NCBI GenBank assembly: GCA_016219165.1
Contig: JACRCB010000085.1
Coordinates: 1-10,884 of the forward strand
Length of the DNA stretch: 10,884 bases
Source of the DNA: Deltaproteobacteria bacterium
GTDB lineage: Bacteria > Desulfobacterota > GWC2-55-46 > DRQE01
Direction: 5' to 3'
The notes under the pieces were generated by a model. It saw nothing but the letters and a program-made list of their open reading frames with translations, was not told where the DNA came from and did no database searches. The translations under genes and the position numbers were made by a program. Of the stretch, positions 1-5,917 are shown one piece after another (positions within the stretch are counted from its first letter, which is position 1; each line of letters starts with the position of its first letter).

Positions 1-10
1 CGGATTTTGT

Positions 11-16
11 TATAGT
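11..16 (+). promoter_or_regulatory. Possible -10 box of the tRNA gene
   Basis: TATAGT lies 13 bases before the first base of the tRNA, a normal distance for a tRNA promoter with a short 5' leader. The -35 region would fall outside the window, so the call rests on one hexamer only. Confidence 0.35.
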
Positions 17-28
17 TGAAAGATTCTA

Positions 29-106
<78 letters not shown>

Positions 107-116
107 GATTTCAATG

Positions 117-155
117 GCCGTAATGTCTTGTAACTCGAGGCATTACGGCTTTTTT
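117..155 (+). terminator. Intrinsic terminator of the tRNA gene
   Basis: GCCGTAATG (117-125) pairs perfectly with CATTACGGC (141-149) and is followed at once by six T (150-155). It begins 11 bases after the tRNA, so the tRNA is probably a single-gene transcript separate from ppsA. Confidence 0.88.
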
Positions 156-175
156 GCTTAAGGGGTTACGGTGTT

Positions 176-254
176 GGGCGCGGGCGCCCACCCGCAGAGC
201 CTGCCCTGAACCCTGTGCTGAACTTGTTTCAGCATTGTTTCAGGGGTGGGTCGG
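176..254. repeat. Interrupted palindromic element H1 (host of A1)
   Basis: The left part, GCGGGCGCCCACCCG (180-194), matches 14 of 15 bases of GCGGGCACCCACCCG at 2852-2866. The right part, GTGGGTCGG (246-254), matches 2872-2880. At 2852-2880 the two parts form one continuous hairpin with a GAA loop; here they are separated by the 48-nt element A1 (198-245). CCCACCC (187-193) can still pair with GGGTGGG (244-250) across the insert. Confidence 0.7.
198..245. repeat. 48-nt nested palindromic element, copy A1
   Basis: Begins AGCCTGCCC and ends CAGGG. The outer arms CCCTGAA (204-210) and TTCAGGG (239-245) enclose an inner hairpin TGCTGAA (216-222) / TTCAGCA (228-234). Removing the 23-nt middle leaves a simple 25-nt hairpin element, AGCCTG plus a 19-nt palindrome. 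Copies A2 and A3 have exactly the same length. Confidence 0.8.
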
Positions 255-259
255 AGTCT

Positions 260-279
260 CTCCGCCATTTATGGCGGAG
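260..279. repeat. 20-nt palindrome F1 upstream of ppsA
   Basis: CTCCGCCATTTATGGCGGAG is a perfect palindrome. A near copy (3 differences) overlaps the stop codon of ppsA at 2781-2800, so the gene is bracketed by this motif. F1 lies just upstream of the ppsA promoter -10 and spans where a -35 would be, so it could also be an operator. Confidence 0.6.
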
Positions 280-282
280 CAT

Positions 283-318
283 TTTAATCTGCTATAATTA
301 CTGAAAAAACAGATTAAA
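283..318 (+). promoter_or_regulatory. ppsA promoter inside an inverted repeat
   Basis: TG-C-TATAAT (290-298) is a consensus extended -10 element; no good -35 is visible, as is usual for extended -10 promoters. Start of transcription would be near 305. The -10 is flanked by TTTAATCTG (283-291) and its perfect complement CAGATTAAA (310-318). This 9-bp inverted repeat centred over the -10/+1 region is a plausible repressor site; that role is inferred. Confidence 0.6.
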
Positions 319-320
319 CC

Positions 321-349
321 GTCCGCGGCGGGTAATCCCGAGGGCGGAC
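321..349 (+). promoter_or_regulatory. Hairpin in the ppsA 5' leader
   Basis: GTCCGC (321-326) pairs with GCGGAC (344-349), and an inner CGGG-TAAT-CCCG (329-340) forms a second stacked stem. It would sit in the leader RNA 12 bases before the ribosome binding site (GGGAGG, 362-367). No oligo-T follows, so it is not a classical attenuator; it could protect the mRNA or simply be another palindromic repeat. Confidence 0.45.
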
Positions 350-371
350 AGGCCTTTAACCGGGAGGTATT

Positions 372-2795
372 GTGGAAAAGGATTCCAAATACATACGCTG
401 GTTTAAGGATATAAGGATAGAAGACGTGCCGCTGGTCGGCGGCAAGAACGCTTCCCTGGGCGAGATGTATCGTGAGATTGGAAGAGAGGGGGTTAGAATA
501 CCGGACGGTTTTGCCATAACGGCCGGCGCATACTGGCATGTGGTAAAGAGCGCCGGCATCCTCGATGGACTCAAAAGCGTCATGGCCGGCGTTGACAAGG
601 CCGATGTGGGCGGCCTCGCCTTGCGGGGCAAAAAGGCGCGTGATTTATTTTTGGGCGCGGGCCTCCCCGATGACCTCTGGGCCGAGATAATGGGCGCCTA
701 TGACGGGCTTTGCGAGGAGTACGGGGCTGATACGGATGTGGCGGTAAGGAGTTCAGCCACGGCCGAAGACCTCCCTACGGCCTCTTTTGCCGGACAACAG
801 GAGACCTACCTTAATATCCGCGGGTCAAATTCCCTTAAAGAGGCCTGCATCAAGTGTTTCGCCTCCCTCTTTACGGACCGCGCCATATCTTACCGCATAG
901 ACAATAAGTTCGACCACTTCAAGGTAGCCCTTTCCATAGGGGTCATGAAGATGGTGCGCTCGGACATTGCAACAAGCGGTGTTACGTTCACACTCGACAC
1001 CGAGACGGGTTTCCGCGACGTTGTTTTTATAACGGCCTCTTACGGGCTGGGGGAAAACATAGTGCAGGGGGCGGTCAACCCGGACGAGTATTATGTCTTT
1101 AAGCCCACATTCAGAGGCGGCTGCAGGGCGATAATCAGGAAAAACCTTGGGCAAAAAAAGGTCAAGATGGTTTACGGCCTCGGCGGCTCGAAGGTACTGA
1201 CGAGGAACGTGGAAACGCCCGAAGAGGACAGAAGACGTTTCTGTCTTACGGACGAAGAAGTCCTGAGCCTCGCTTCCTACGCGGTAAAGATAGAAGACCA
1301 TTATTCGAAGAAGGCCGGAGAAGCCCGGCCCATGGACATCGAGTGGGCGAAAGACGGCCTGAGCGGGGAACTTTTCATCGTCCAGGCCAGGCCCGAGACG
1401 GTCCAGTCCCGCAAGGCCATGGACGTCCTCGAGACCTACCGCTTGGAGAAGAAAGGGAAAGTGATAGTAAGGGGTAAAAGGGTCGGGGAGAAGATAGCCG
1501 GCGGCAAAGCCCGTATAATCTCCGGCGCCGCCCATCTCCACTTGTTCAAACCCGGCGAGATACTCATAGCGAACACCACGACCCCGGACTGGGAGCCTGT
1601 CATGAAAACAGCCGCCGGGATAGTGACAAACCGGGGGGGCAGGACCTGCCACGCGGCGATAGTAAGCCGGGAGCTCGGCGTCCCGGCGGTTGTGGGCGCC
1701 GAGCACGCAACGGAAAAGATACCGTCCGGCCATGAGGTGACCATAAGCTGCGCCGAGGGGGACGAGGGGGTGGTATATGAGGGGCTCCTTCCCTTCCATA
1801 TCGAAAAACTGGATTTAAGGGGCATCCCTCGCCCTAGAACAAAGATAATGATGAACCTCGGCAACCCCGAGGAGGCATTCGCCCTTTCGATGATTCCCAA
1901 CGACGGGGTTGGGCTTGCGCGCATGGAGTTCATCATCAACAGTTACATAAAAATCCATCCCATGGCCCTTGTGCACCCGGAAAAAGTGGCCGATGAGGCC
2001 GCCCTCAGGGAAATAAACGAAATGACTTACGGCTGCGGGAATAAGGAGGAGTACTTTGTCGAAAAACTCGCCGAGGGTGTCGGGACAATAGCCGCGTCTT
2101 TCTACCCCAAACCAGTTGTGGTGCGCCTGAGCGACTTTAAGACCAACGAATACGCGAGCCTTGCCGGCGGGAAGTATTTTGAGCCGGCCGAGGAAAACCC
2201 GATGTTAGGCTTCCGGGGGGCATCCAGATACTATGACGAAAAGTACAGGGAAGGGTTCGCCCTCGAGTGCAGGGCGCTTAAAAGGGTGCGCGAAGGGATG
2301 GGGCTTACAAACCTTGTCATCATGGTCCCCTTTTGCAGGAGGGTCGAGGAGGGTGAAAAGGTCCTCGCCGAGATGGCCAAAAACGGCCTTAAGCGAGGGG
2401 AGAACGGCCTTAAGGTCTACGTCATGTGCGAGATACCGAATAACGTCATGCGGATAGACGGGTTCAGCGCCCTGTTTGACGGGTTTTCGATAGGGTCTAA
2501 CGACTTAACGCAGCTTGTCCTCGGCGTTGACCGGGATTCAGCCCTCGTGGCCCATGACTTTGATGAGCGCGACCCCGGGGTGATGGAGATGGTTTCCATG
2601 GCCATACGGGGCGCCAGAAGGAATAAACGCCACATAGGGCTATGCGGCCAGGCGCCGAGCGATTATCCGGAGTTCGCGGAGTTCCTCGTGAAAGAAGGGA
2701 TAGATTCCATATCGCTCAATCCAGACTCGGTAATGAAAATCACCCTAAGGGTCTTGGAGATAGAAAAAGAGATTGAAGAACTCCGCCATAAATGA
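372..2795 (+). CDS. ppsA: Phosphoenolpyruvate synthase (pyruvate, water dikinase)
   Basis: Makes phosphoenolpyruvate from pyruvate and ATP, giving AMP and phosphate, in the cytosol; it feeds gluconeogenesis. The 807 residues match the usual family length (about 790-810). Domain order is seen directly: N-terminal ATP-binding half with VGGKNASLGEM (residues 22-32), VRSSATAEDLPTASFAGQQ near 125, and FIVQARPETVQS near 335; then the swivelling phosphohistidine domain with GGRTCHAAIVSRELGVPAVVG, where His427 is the phosphorylated residue; then the C-terminal PEP/pyruvate barrel with GSNDLTQLVLGVDRDS and GLCGQAPSDY, where Cys758 is the expected acid/base. GGRTCHAAIVSRELG fits PEP synthase rather than pyruvate phosphate dikinase, which is also longer. 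The start is GTG at 372, four bases after GGGAGG. It appears monocistronic, with its own promoter and a convergent neighbour. No PpsR-type regulator is in the window. Confidence 0.95.
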   Translation: MEKDSKYIRWFKDIRIEDVPLVGGKNASLGEMYREIGREGVRIPDGFAITAGAYWHVVKSAGILDGLKSVMAGVDKADVGGLALRGKKARDLFLGAGLPDDLWAEIMGAYDGLCEEYGADTDVAVRSSATAEDLPTASFAGQQETYLNIRGSNSLKEACIKCFASLFTDRAISYRIDNKFDHFKVALSIGVMKMVRSDIATSGVTFTLDTETGFRDVVFITASYGLGENIVQGAVNPDEYYVFKPTFRGGCRAIIRKNLGQKKVKMVYGLGGSKVLTRNVETPEEDRRRFCLTDEEVLSLASYAVKIEDHYSKKAGEARPMDIEWAKDGLSGELFIVQARPETVQSRKAMDVLETYRLEKKGKVIVRGKRVGEKIAGGKARIISGAAHLHLFKPGEILIANTTTPDWEPVMKTAAGIVTNRGGRTCHAAIVSRELGVPAVVGAEHATEKIPSGHEVTISCAEGDEGVVYEGLLPFHIEKLDLRGIPRPRTKIMMNLGNPEEAFALSMIPNDGVGLARMEFIINSYIKIHPMALVHPEKVADEAALREINEMTYGCGNKEEYFVEKLAEGVGTIAASFYPKPVVVRLSDFKTNEYASLAGGKYFEPAEENPMLGFRGASRYYDEKYREGFALECRALKRVREGMGLTNLVIMVPFCRRVEEGEKVLAEMAKNGLKRGENGLKVYVMCEIPNNVMRIDGFSALFDGFSIGSNDLTQLVLGVDRDSALVAHDFDERDPGVMEMVSMAIRGARRNKRHIGLCGQAPSDYPEFAEFLVKEGIDSISLNPDSVMKITLRVLEIEKEIEELRHK

Positions 2796-2800
2796 CGGAG
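2781..2800. repeat. Palindrome F2 overlapping the ppsA stop codon
   Basis: CTCCGCCATAAATGACGGAG differs from F1 (260-279) at three positions. It supplies the last four codons and the stop of ppsA. The CTCCG/CGGAG stem is weak and the following ATTCTT is a poor U tract, so terminator function is doubtful. Confidence 0.5.
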
Positions 2801-2851
2801 ATTCTTCGATGGTGAGGAAATTGTCATTTATATGGCTCGCCCGACCCATCC

Positions 2852-2882
2852 GCGGGCACCCACCCGAAGGGTGGGTCGGGGT
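2852..2882. repeat. Uninterrupted palindromic element H2
   Basis: ACCCACCC (2858-2865), loop GAA, GGGTGGGT (2869-2876) form a perfect 8-bp hairpin, preceded by GCGGGC and followed by CGGGGTCGG. It is the intact counterpart of H1 (176-254), which carries a 48-nt insert in its loop. About 25 bases further on, GACGAAGCAATC (2907-2918) looks like a remnant of the B repeat seen at 5419-5505 and 9298-9326. Confidence 0.65.
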
Positions 2883-2974
2883 CGGGGGGATTTGAAAAAG
2901 GCCGAAGACGAAGCAATCGGGGAAACAGTTTTTTCCGGCCGCGTAAGTTCAAAAAATATTCGGGCGCTTTTGAT

Positions 2975-3000
2975 GTTTCGGTGAGTCCTCTCACCGAAAC
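2975..3000. terminator. Strong hairpin between convergent genes
   Basis: GTTTCGGTGAG (2975-2985), loop TCCT, CTCACCGAAAC (2990-3000) is a perfect 11-bp stem with a 4-base loop. It lies between the convergent ppsA and glycosyltransferase operons, where transcripts from both sides should end. A clear U tract is missing on either strand, so it may be a Rho-related or mRNA-protecting structure rather than a standard intrinsic terminator. Confidence 0.45.
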
Positions 3001-3020
3001 CACACGGCAAGAAAACGGTC

Positions 3021-3050
3021 TTTCGGCGTGGGGACACGCCGGAATATCTT
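3021..3050. terminator. Second hairpin at the end of the minus-strand operon
   Basis: TTTCGGCGTG (3021-3030), loop GGGA, CACGCCGGAA (3035-3044) pair with one G:U. It is followed on the plus strand by TATCTTTT. It begins 29 bases beyond the stop of the membrane-protein gene on the minus strand. It may end readthrough from ppsA, the operon, or both. The rest of 2796-3072 shows no gene. Confidence 0.45.
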
Positions 3051-3072
3051 TTAATATGTAGTCATGGCGGGG

Positions 3073-4614
3073 CTACTTTTCTAAAACAGGTTTTGCGTCT
3101 TTGTATTTCTCCATCAACCGCCCGTTTCCCGCCGTATTCTTAACGAAGATGTCCGCGACCCCGTCCGCGTATATGAGTTTCCAGTCCTGTCTCTGAAGGA
3201 GGAACCGGGACAGGGCCGAGCCGGAATTGTATATTACCCAGTCTATCTCGTATTTTTTAAAGACCTCCTCCCACCCCTGTTCTATTCGGGTTACCTTGAA
3301 ATATTCTTTCAGCCTCTCCGAGCCGTACATATCCGACCTGCCGTCGAAAAAGACCCTGTACTGCGGCCATGCCGCGTAGATGATGTAGTCGCCGAACTCG
3401 TCGTTATTGAACATATTGCCGGAAAGTTTTTCTTTTTTTAAAAACTCCACGGCGCCCACGGGCATCTTCTTCCCGTCGAATTTATATTCTATCCTCCCTG
3501 CCGCGAAAAAGATGATAACCATAAGGACAGCCGCAAAAGGCCAGAGATACCCCCTTGAAGAGGCGTCTATGGAGGCGATGCCATCGGATTTTTTCTTTAA
3601 AAAGCCAGCGAACCTCCCCTCCATGCGGTTAATTGAAATGTCTGCCTGCCTTACGAGAACCGGCGCTATGACGATGGCAAAGAGGGTGATATGCCTTGCG
3701 GAGTAGAGGGCCATGCTTGTAAACAACACCACAAGAAGAACCTCGATGATGTTAAGGCTTGCCTTTGATACGGCGAATGCCGCTATCATCAAAAGAAGCA
3801 GGTACCTGAATGCCATGAGTTTATGGAAGTTCGGCGAAAGGAATTCATTGATATGGTCCATTATGAATTTATTTGAGGTCAACTTCAGGGGGAATAGAAG
3901 GATGTGGTAGCCATAGGGGTTGATTAAGGATGCGACAAGGCATGAGAGGAGGACCAATGCGAGGTTTCTTGCCTTACGCCCGCTTTTTTCCTTTTCGGCG
4001 CCCGTAAAGTATATGGAAGAGAGGATGTTTCCGGCGAGATATACCCCCGCGAGCACGATGCCGATGATGAAACCGCCGTGCAGGTTTACCCATAAAAGCA
4101 TGATGGCCGGGAGGCAGTATAGATGGTTTCTGTCGTCATACTGGTGGAGGTCGAGGAGGTAATACCATACAACCAACAGAAGGAGCGAAAATATATGCGG
4201 CCGGGCAAGCCAGTGTATGCTCGAAGAGCTTATGACAAGGACCGCGATTACGACAGCCGCCAATATGCCGCCGTTGCCTCTCCTCATTATTTTAAAGAGC
4301 AGGAAATAGACCGAGGATATGAGAAAAGAGAAGAATATGACAATGCCCGTAAGGCCGAAGGCGCGGTGGATAACGGCCATTATCACTTCCGAGAGCCATT
4401 CGTGCGCCGTCCACGGGAGCGGCGGAGTTCTGAAGGAGAAGATGTCGCTTTTCGGCACCGTGAGGGTGTTTATTATGAACTCCCCGGCGCGGATGTGGTA
4501 ACCCGTATCACCGTCATCGAGGAGGCCGTGGCCCTTGAAAAACACGAACATTATAAAGAGGGCAACGAAGAGGAAGTCGGCGATGGGAGGAAGCGGATTT
4601 ATCCTGCCTTTCAT
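3073..4614 (-). CDS. Polytopic membrane protein, GT-C glycosyltransferase-like
   Basis: A 513-residue protein with a run of hydrophobic segments, beginning with residues 11-27, through roughly residue 370, then a soluble C-terminal part of about 130 residues. Just after the first membrane segment comes DDGDTGYH (33-40), an acidic motif in the place where GT-C enzymes keep their catalytic aspartate in the first periplasmic loop. The C-terminal part contains NNDEFGDYIIYAAWPQYRVF and FFDGRSDMYG, which I recall from uncharacterised membrane proteins next to GT2 genes. The likely role is transfer of a sugar from a polyprenyl-phosphate donor at the outer face of the inner membrane; this is inference, and the substrate is unknown. 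I chose the ATG at 4614 because it overlaps the upstream stop codon as ATGA. An in-frame start at 4725 would add 37 residues lying entirely over the GT2 gene and low in hydrophobicity, which is less likely. It is the last gene of its operon. Confidence 0.72.
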   Translation of the reverse strand: MKGRINPLPPIADFLFVALFIMFVFFKGHGLLDDGDTGYHIRAGEFIINTLTVPKSDIFSFRTPPLPWTAHEWLSEVIMAVIHRAFGLTGIVIFFSFLISSVYFLLFKIMRRGNGGILAAVVIAVLVISSSSIHWLARPHIFSLLLLVVWYYLLDLHQYDDRNHLYCLPAIMLLWVNLHGGFIIGIVLAGVYLAGNILSSIYFTGAEKEKSGRKARNLALVLLSCLVASLINPYGYHILLFPLKLTSNKFIMDHINEFLSPNFHKLMAFRYLLLLMIAAFAVSKASLNIIEVLLVVLFTSMALYSARHITLFAIVIAPVLVRQADISINRMEGRFAGFLKKKSDGIASIDASSRGYLWPFAAVLMVIIFFAAGRIEYKFDGKKMPVGAVEFLKKEKLSGNMFNNDEFGDYIIYAAWPQYRVFFDGRSDMYGSERLKEYFKVTRIEQGWEEVFKKYEIDWVIYNSGSALSRFLLQRQDWKLIYADGVADIFVKNTAGNGRLMEKYKDAKPVLEK

Positions 4615-5333
4615 CTGAGCCCCGCCCGGATTTTCCCGTGGTAAAACCTTATCTTGAAAAGGTCGAGGAGCATGGAAAGGGAGCCTTTGACGAGGTGCAC
4701 CTTCGATTCCGGGGAGTTTTTCCACACAACCCCCGCCTCTTTTATCTTAAACCCCAGCCGGTCCGCGATAAAGAGCGTTTCCACGTCAAAGGCGAATCCG
4801 GAAAGCCGCTGCAGGTTGAATATCTTCATGGCCGCGTCCCTTTTAAAGCACTTGAACCCGCACTGTGTGTCCCTGAACCCCTTGAGGATAAACGCCCTGA
4901 CGAGCAGGTTGAACGTCTTCCCCATAAGAACCCTGTGCCACGGCTGCCGCAGTCCGATTGTGGAATCCGCCGCGGCCCTCGAACCTATCACAACGTCATA
5001 ACCCTTGTCGAACCATGGAAGCAGCTTGTCCATCTCCGCGATGTCCGCGGAAAGGTCAGCGTCCGAAAAGAGGATTATCTCCCCGCAAGAGGCCAGCACC
5101 CCCCTCCTTACGGAAGAGCCCTTCCCCTGATTGACCGGGTTCCTGATTATTACAAGCCTATCGTTTATTATGGTCTTTATGATATCCGGTGTCCCGTCCG
5201 TGGAGCCGTCGTCTACGACGATTATCTCATAGGCGTAGTTTTTGTTGGACAGGTAGTTTATCGCCCTTGTCAGGGTGGCATAGACCCGTTTTTCTTCATT
5301 ATAGGCCGGGATGATTATGCTCAGATAGACCAT
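4611..5333 (-). CDS. GT2 glycosyltransferase, dolichyl/polyprenyl-phosphate sugar synthase type
   Basis: Transfers a sugar from a nucleotide donor to a polyprenyl phosphate on the cytosolic face, making a lipid-linked sugar. From the ATG at 5333 it has 240 residues, with GT-A features in order: SIIIPAYNEE (5-14), VVDDGSTDGT (39-48), the metal-binding DADLS (91-95), GSRA (117-120), DTQCGFKCF (155-163) and FAFDVETL (180-187). This pattern is closest to ALG5-like (dolichyl-phosphate glucosyltransferase) bacterial proteins. There are no C-terminal membrane helices, so it lacks the anchor of GtrB-type relatives. The frame is open to an ATG at 5387, but those extra 18 residues are encoded by repeat A2 and are not family-like, so 5333 is preferred; the ribosome binding site is weak for either start. 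The stop shares ATGA with the downstream membrane protein, so the two are probably translated together and may act as donor maker and donor user. Confidence 0.85.
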   Translation of the reverse strand: MVYLSIIIPAYNEEKRVYATLTRAINYLSNKNYAYEIIVVDDGSTDGTPDIIKTIINDRLVIIRNPVNQGKGSSVRRGVLASCGEIILFSDADLSADIAEMDKLLPWFDKGYDVVIGSRAAADSTIGLRQPWHRVLMGKTFNLLVRAFILKGFRDTQCGFKCFKRDAAMKIFNLQRLSGFAFDVETLFIADRLGFKIKEAGVVWKNSPESKVHLVKGSLSMLLDLFKIRFYHGKIRAGLR

Positions 5334-5349
5334 AGAGGTTGCTTCGCGG

Positions 5350-5397
5350 AGCCTGCCCTGAACCATGTGCCGAACTTGTTTCGGCATTGTTTCAGGG
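5350..5397. repeat. 48-nt nested palindromic element, copy A2
   Basis: Same length and layout as A1, 44 or 45 of 48 bases identical. The outer arms are CCCTGAA (5356-5362) / TTCAGGG (5391-5397). The inner arms are TGCCGAA (5368-5374) / TTCGGCA (5380-5386), where both strands changed relative to A1 (CTG/CAG to CCG/CGG), so pairing is kept. CGCGG (5345-5349) and CCGCG (5399-5403) flank it as a further inverted pair. It sits in the predicted 5' leader of the GT2 gene. Confidence 0.8.
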
Positions 5398-5418
5398 CCC
5401 GCGATTACATCCTTTCGT

Positions 5419-5530
5419 TGTCATTGCGAGGCACGAAGTGCCGAAGCAATCCCCCCCTTGATAAGGATGAGATTGCTTCGCTCCTTTCAGTCGCTCGCAA
5501 TGACAGAAAAAGAGACTCCCTCGCAATGAC
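5419..5530. repeat. Inverted pair of B repeats plus a fragment
   Basis: B1 (5419-5453) runs TGTCATTGCGAG, an internal hairpin GGCAC-GAA-GTGCC (5430-5442), then GAAGCAATC (5443-5451). B2 (5471-5505) is the reverse: GATTGCTTC (5471-5479) to CTCGCAATGACA (5494-5505). The outer 12 bases and the inner 9 bases are exact complements, so the region can fold into one long hairpin. A third piece, CTCGCAATGAC (5520-5530), repeats the end of B2. The same family recurs at 9271-9326. The translation of such repeats yields spurious peptides with CHCER and AMT. Confidence 0.8.
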
Positions 5531-5543
5531 GGAAAGCGAGTAG

Positions 5544-5572
5544 AGTATAGATAAAAAGGGGCGCCATGTCCA
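5544..5572 (-). promoter_or_regulatory. Sigma-70 promoter candidate for the glycosyltransferase operon
   Basis: On the minus strand TGGACA (5572-5567) and TATACT (5549-5544) are separated by 17 bases, each one or two bases from consensus. The transcript would start near 5537 and have a leader of about 200 bases that contains the B1/B2 inverted pair and A2. Confidence 0.5.
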
Positions 5573-5655
5573 TGTAAAGTTCCGCCCAGCACCACTTTGG
5601 ACACGTTGGCTTTGAATGTTACAGGGGAAATCCTGTCAAAAGCGGCGTTGGGCGC
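5573..5655. other. Unassigned intergenic segment
   Basis: I see no supportable gene. The segment has a small hairpin ACAGG-GGAAAT-CCTGT (5621-5636), and GTTGGGCGCGGG (5647-5658) is an exact repeat of 173-184 at the edge of H1, so this may be the border of a repeat cassette. With the repeats on both sides it completes the gene-free stretch 5334-5917. Confidence 0.4.
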
Positions 5656-5800
5656 GGGGGTTATTCTTCTGGATTCCTTCCGAAAGAGCCTGCCCCGTCC
5701 CCGTATCGAGTACGGGGCAAGACTCGATACGGGGGAAGGGCTAACCCCCCGCTTTCCCTCGGTTTCGCCGAGAGGCGAGCGCGGGGACTCCAAAGACATG
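5656..5800. repeat. Palindromic element E1 with two loop insertions
   Basis: Blocks 5656-5686, 5735-5756 and 5781-5800 line up with the continuous 73-nt element E2 (9364-9436) with 70 of 73 bases identical. Between them lie 48 bases (5687-5734, element A3) and 24 bases (5757-5780). Both insertions fall in hairpin loops of E2: the GAAA loop of CCTTCC/GGAAGG and the TTTC loop of CCCCGC/GCGGGG. The 24-base insert carries its own stem, CTCGG (5758-5762) / CCGAG (5768-5772). Confidence 0.82.
5687..5734. repeat. 48-nt nested palindromic element, copy A3
   Basis: Begins AGCCTGCCC and ends CGGGG, as long as A1 and A2 but with a different palindrome sequence. CCCCGTATCGAGT (5699-5711) and ACTCGATACGGGG (5722-5734) form a perfect 13-bp stem. 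Taking out the 23 bases 5699-5721 leaves AGCCTG plus CCCCGTACTCGATACGGGG, and 19 of the removed bases are the exact reverse complement of that same 19-mer. Confidence 0.8.
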
Positions 5801-5826
5801 CCTGCGTGCCGGGGAGAATATTAGAG

Positions 5827-5855
5827 TTGACATCCATGAAAAATCTGTATATAGT
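5827..5855 (+). promoter_or_regulatory. Strong sigma-70 promoter of flp
   Basis: TTGACA (5827-5832), a 17-base spacer and TATAGT (5850-5855) form a near-ideal promoter, starting near 5862. The leader is AT-rich and ends with AAGGAGG (5901-5907), 10 bases before the flp ATG. It lies directly after the repeat block, outside it. Confidence 0.8.
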
Positions 5856-5917
5856 TTGAACGTTTTCTATTAAAAGCGTATTATCTGCGGGTTAAAAAAA
5901 AAGGAGGAAAAGGAAAG

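Noticed and set aside
825..1799. Long open frame on the minus strand within ppsA (324 codons)
   Set aside because: It lies opposite a clear ppsA, shows no recognisable domain, and is explained by the GC-rich codon pattern of the true gene.
372..2795. Pyruvate phosphate dikinase instead of PEP synthase
   Set aside because: The length (807) and the GGRTCHAAIVSRELG and GLCGQAPSDY motifs fit PEP synthase; dikinases are nearer 870-900 residues with a different histidine motif.
5419..5530. CRISPR-like array
   Set aside because: The repeats are inverted, of unequal length and without regular spacers; they are palindromic intergenic elements.
4638..5543. 301-codon plus-strand frame across the GT2 gene and repeats
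   Set aside because: It is antisense to the convincing GT2 gene and ends in translated repeats; no protein family features are visible.
5392..5799. 135-codon minus-strand frame beginning MSLESPR
   Set aside because: It is made almost wholly of translated palindromic repeats (E1, A3 and B). The similar peptide from E2 at 9435 shows that the resemblance comes from the repeat, not from a gene.
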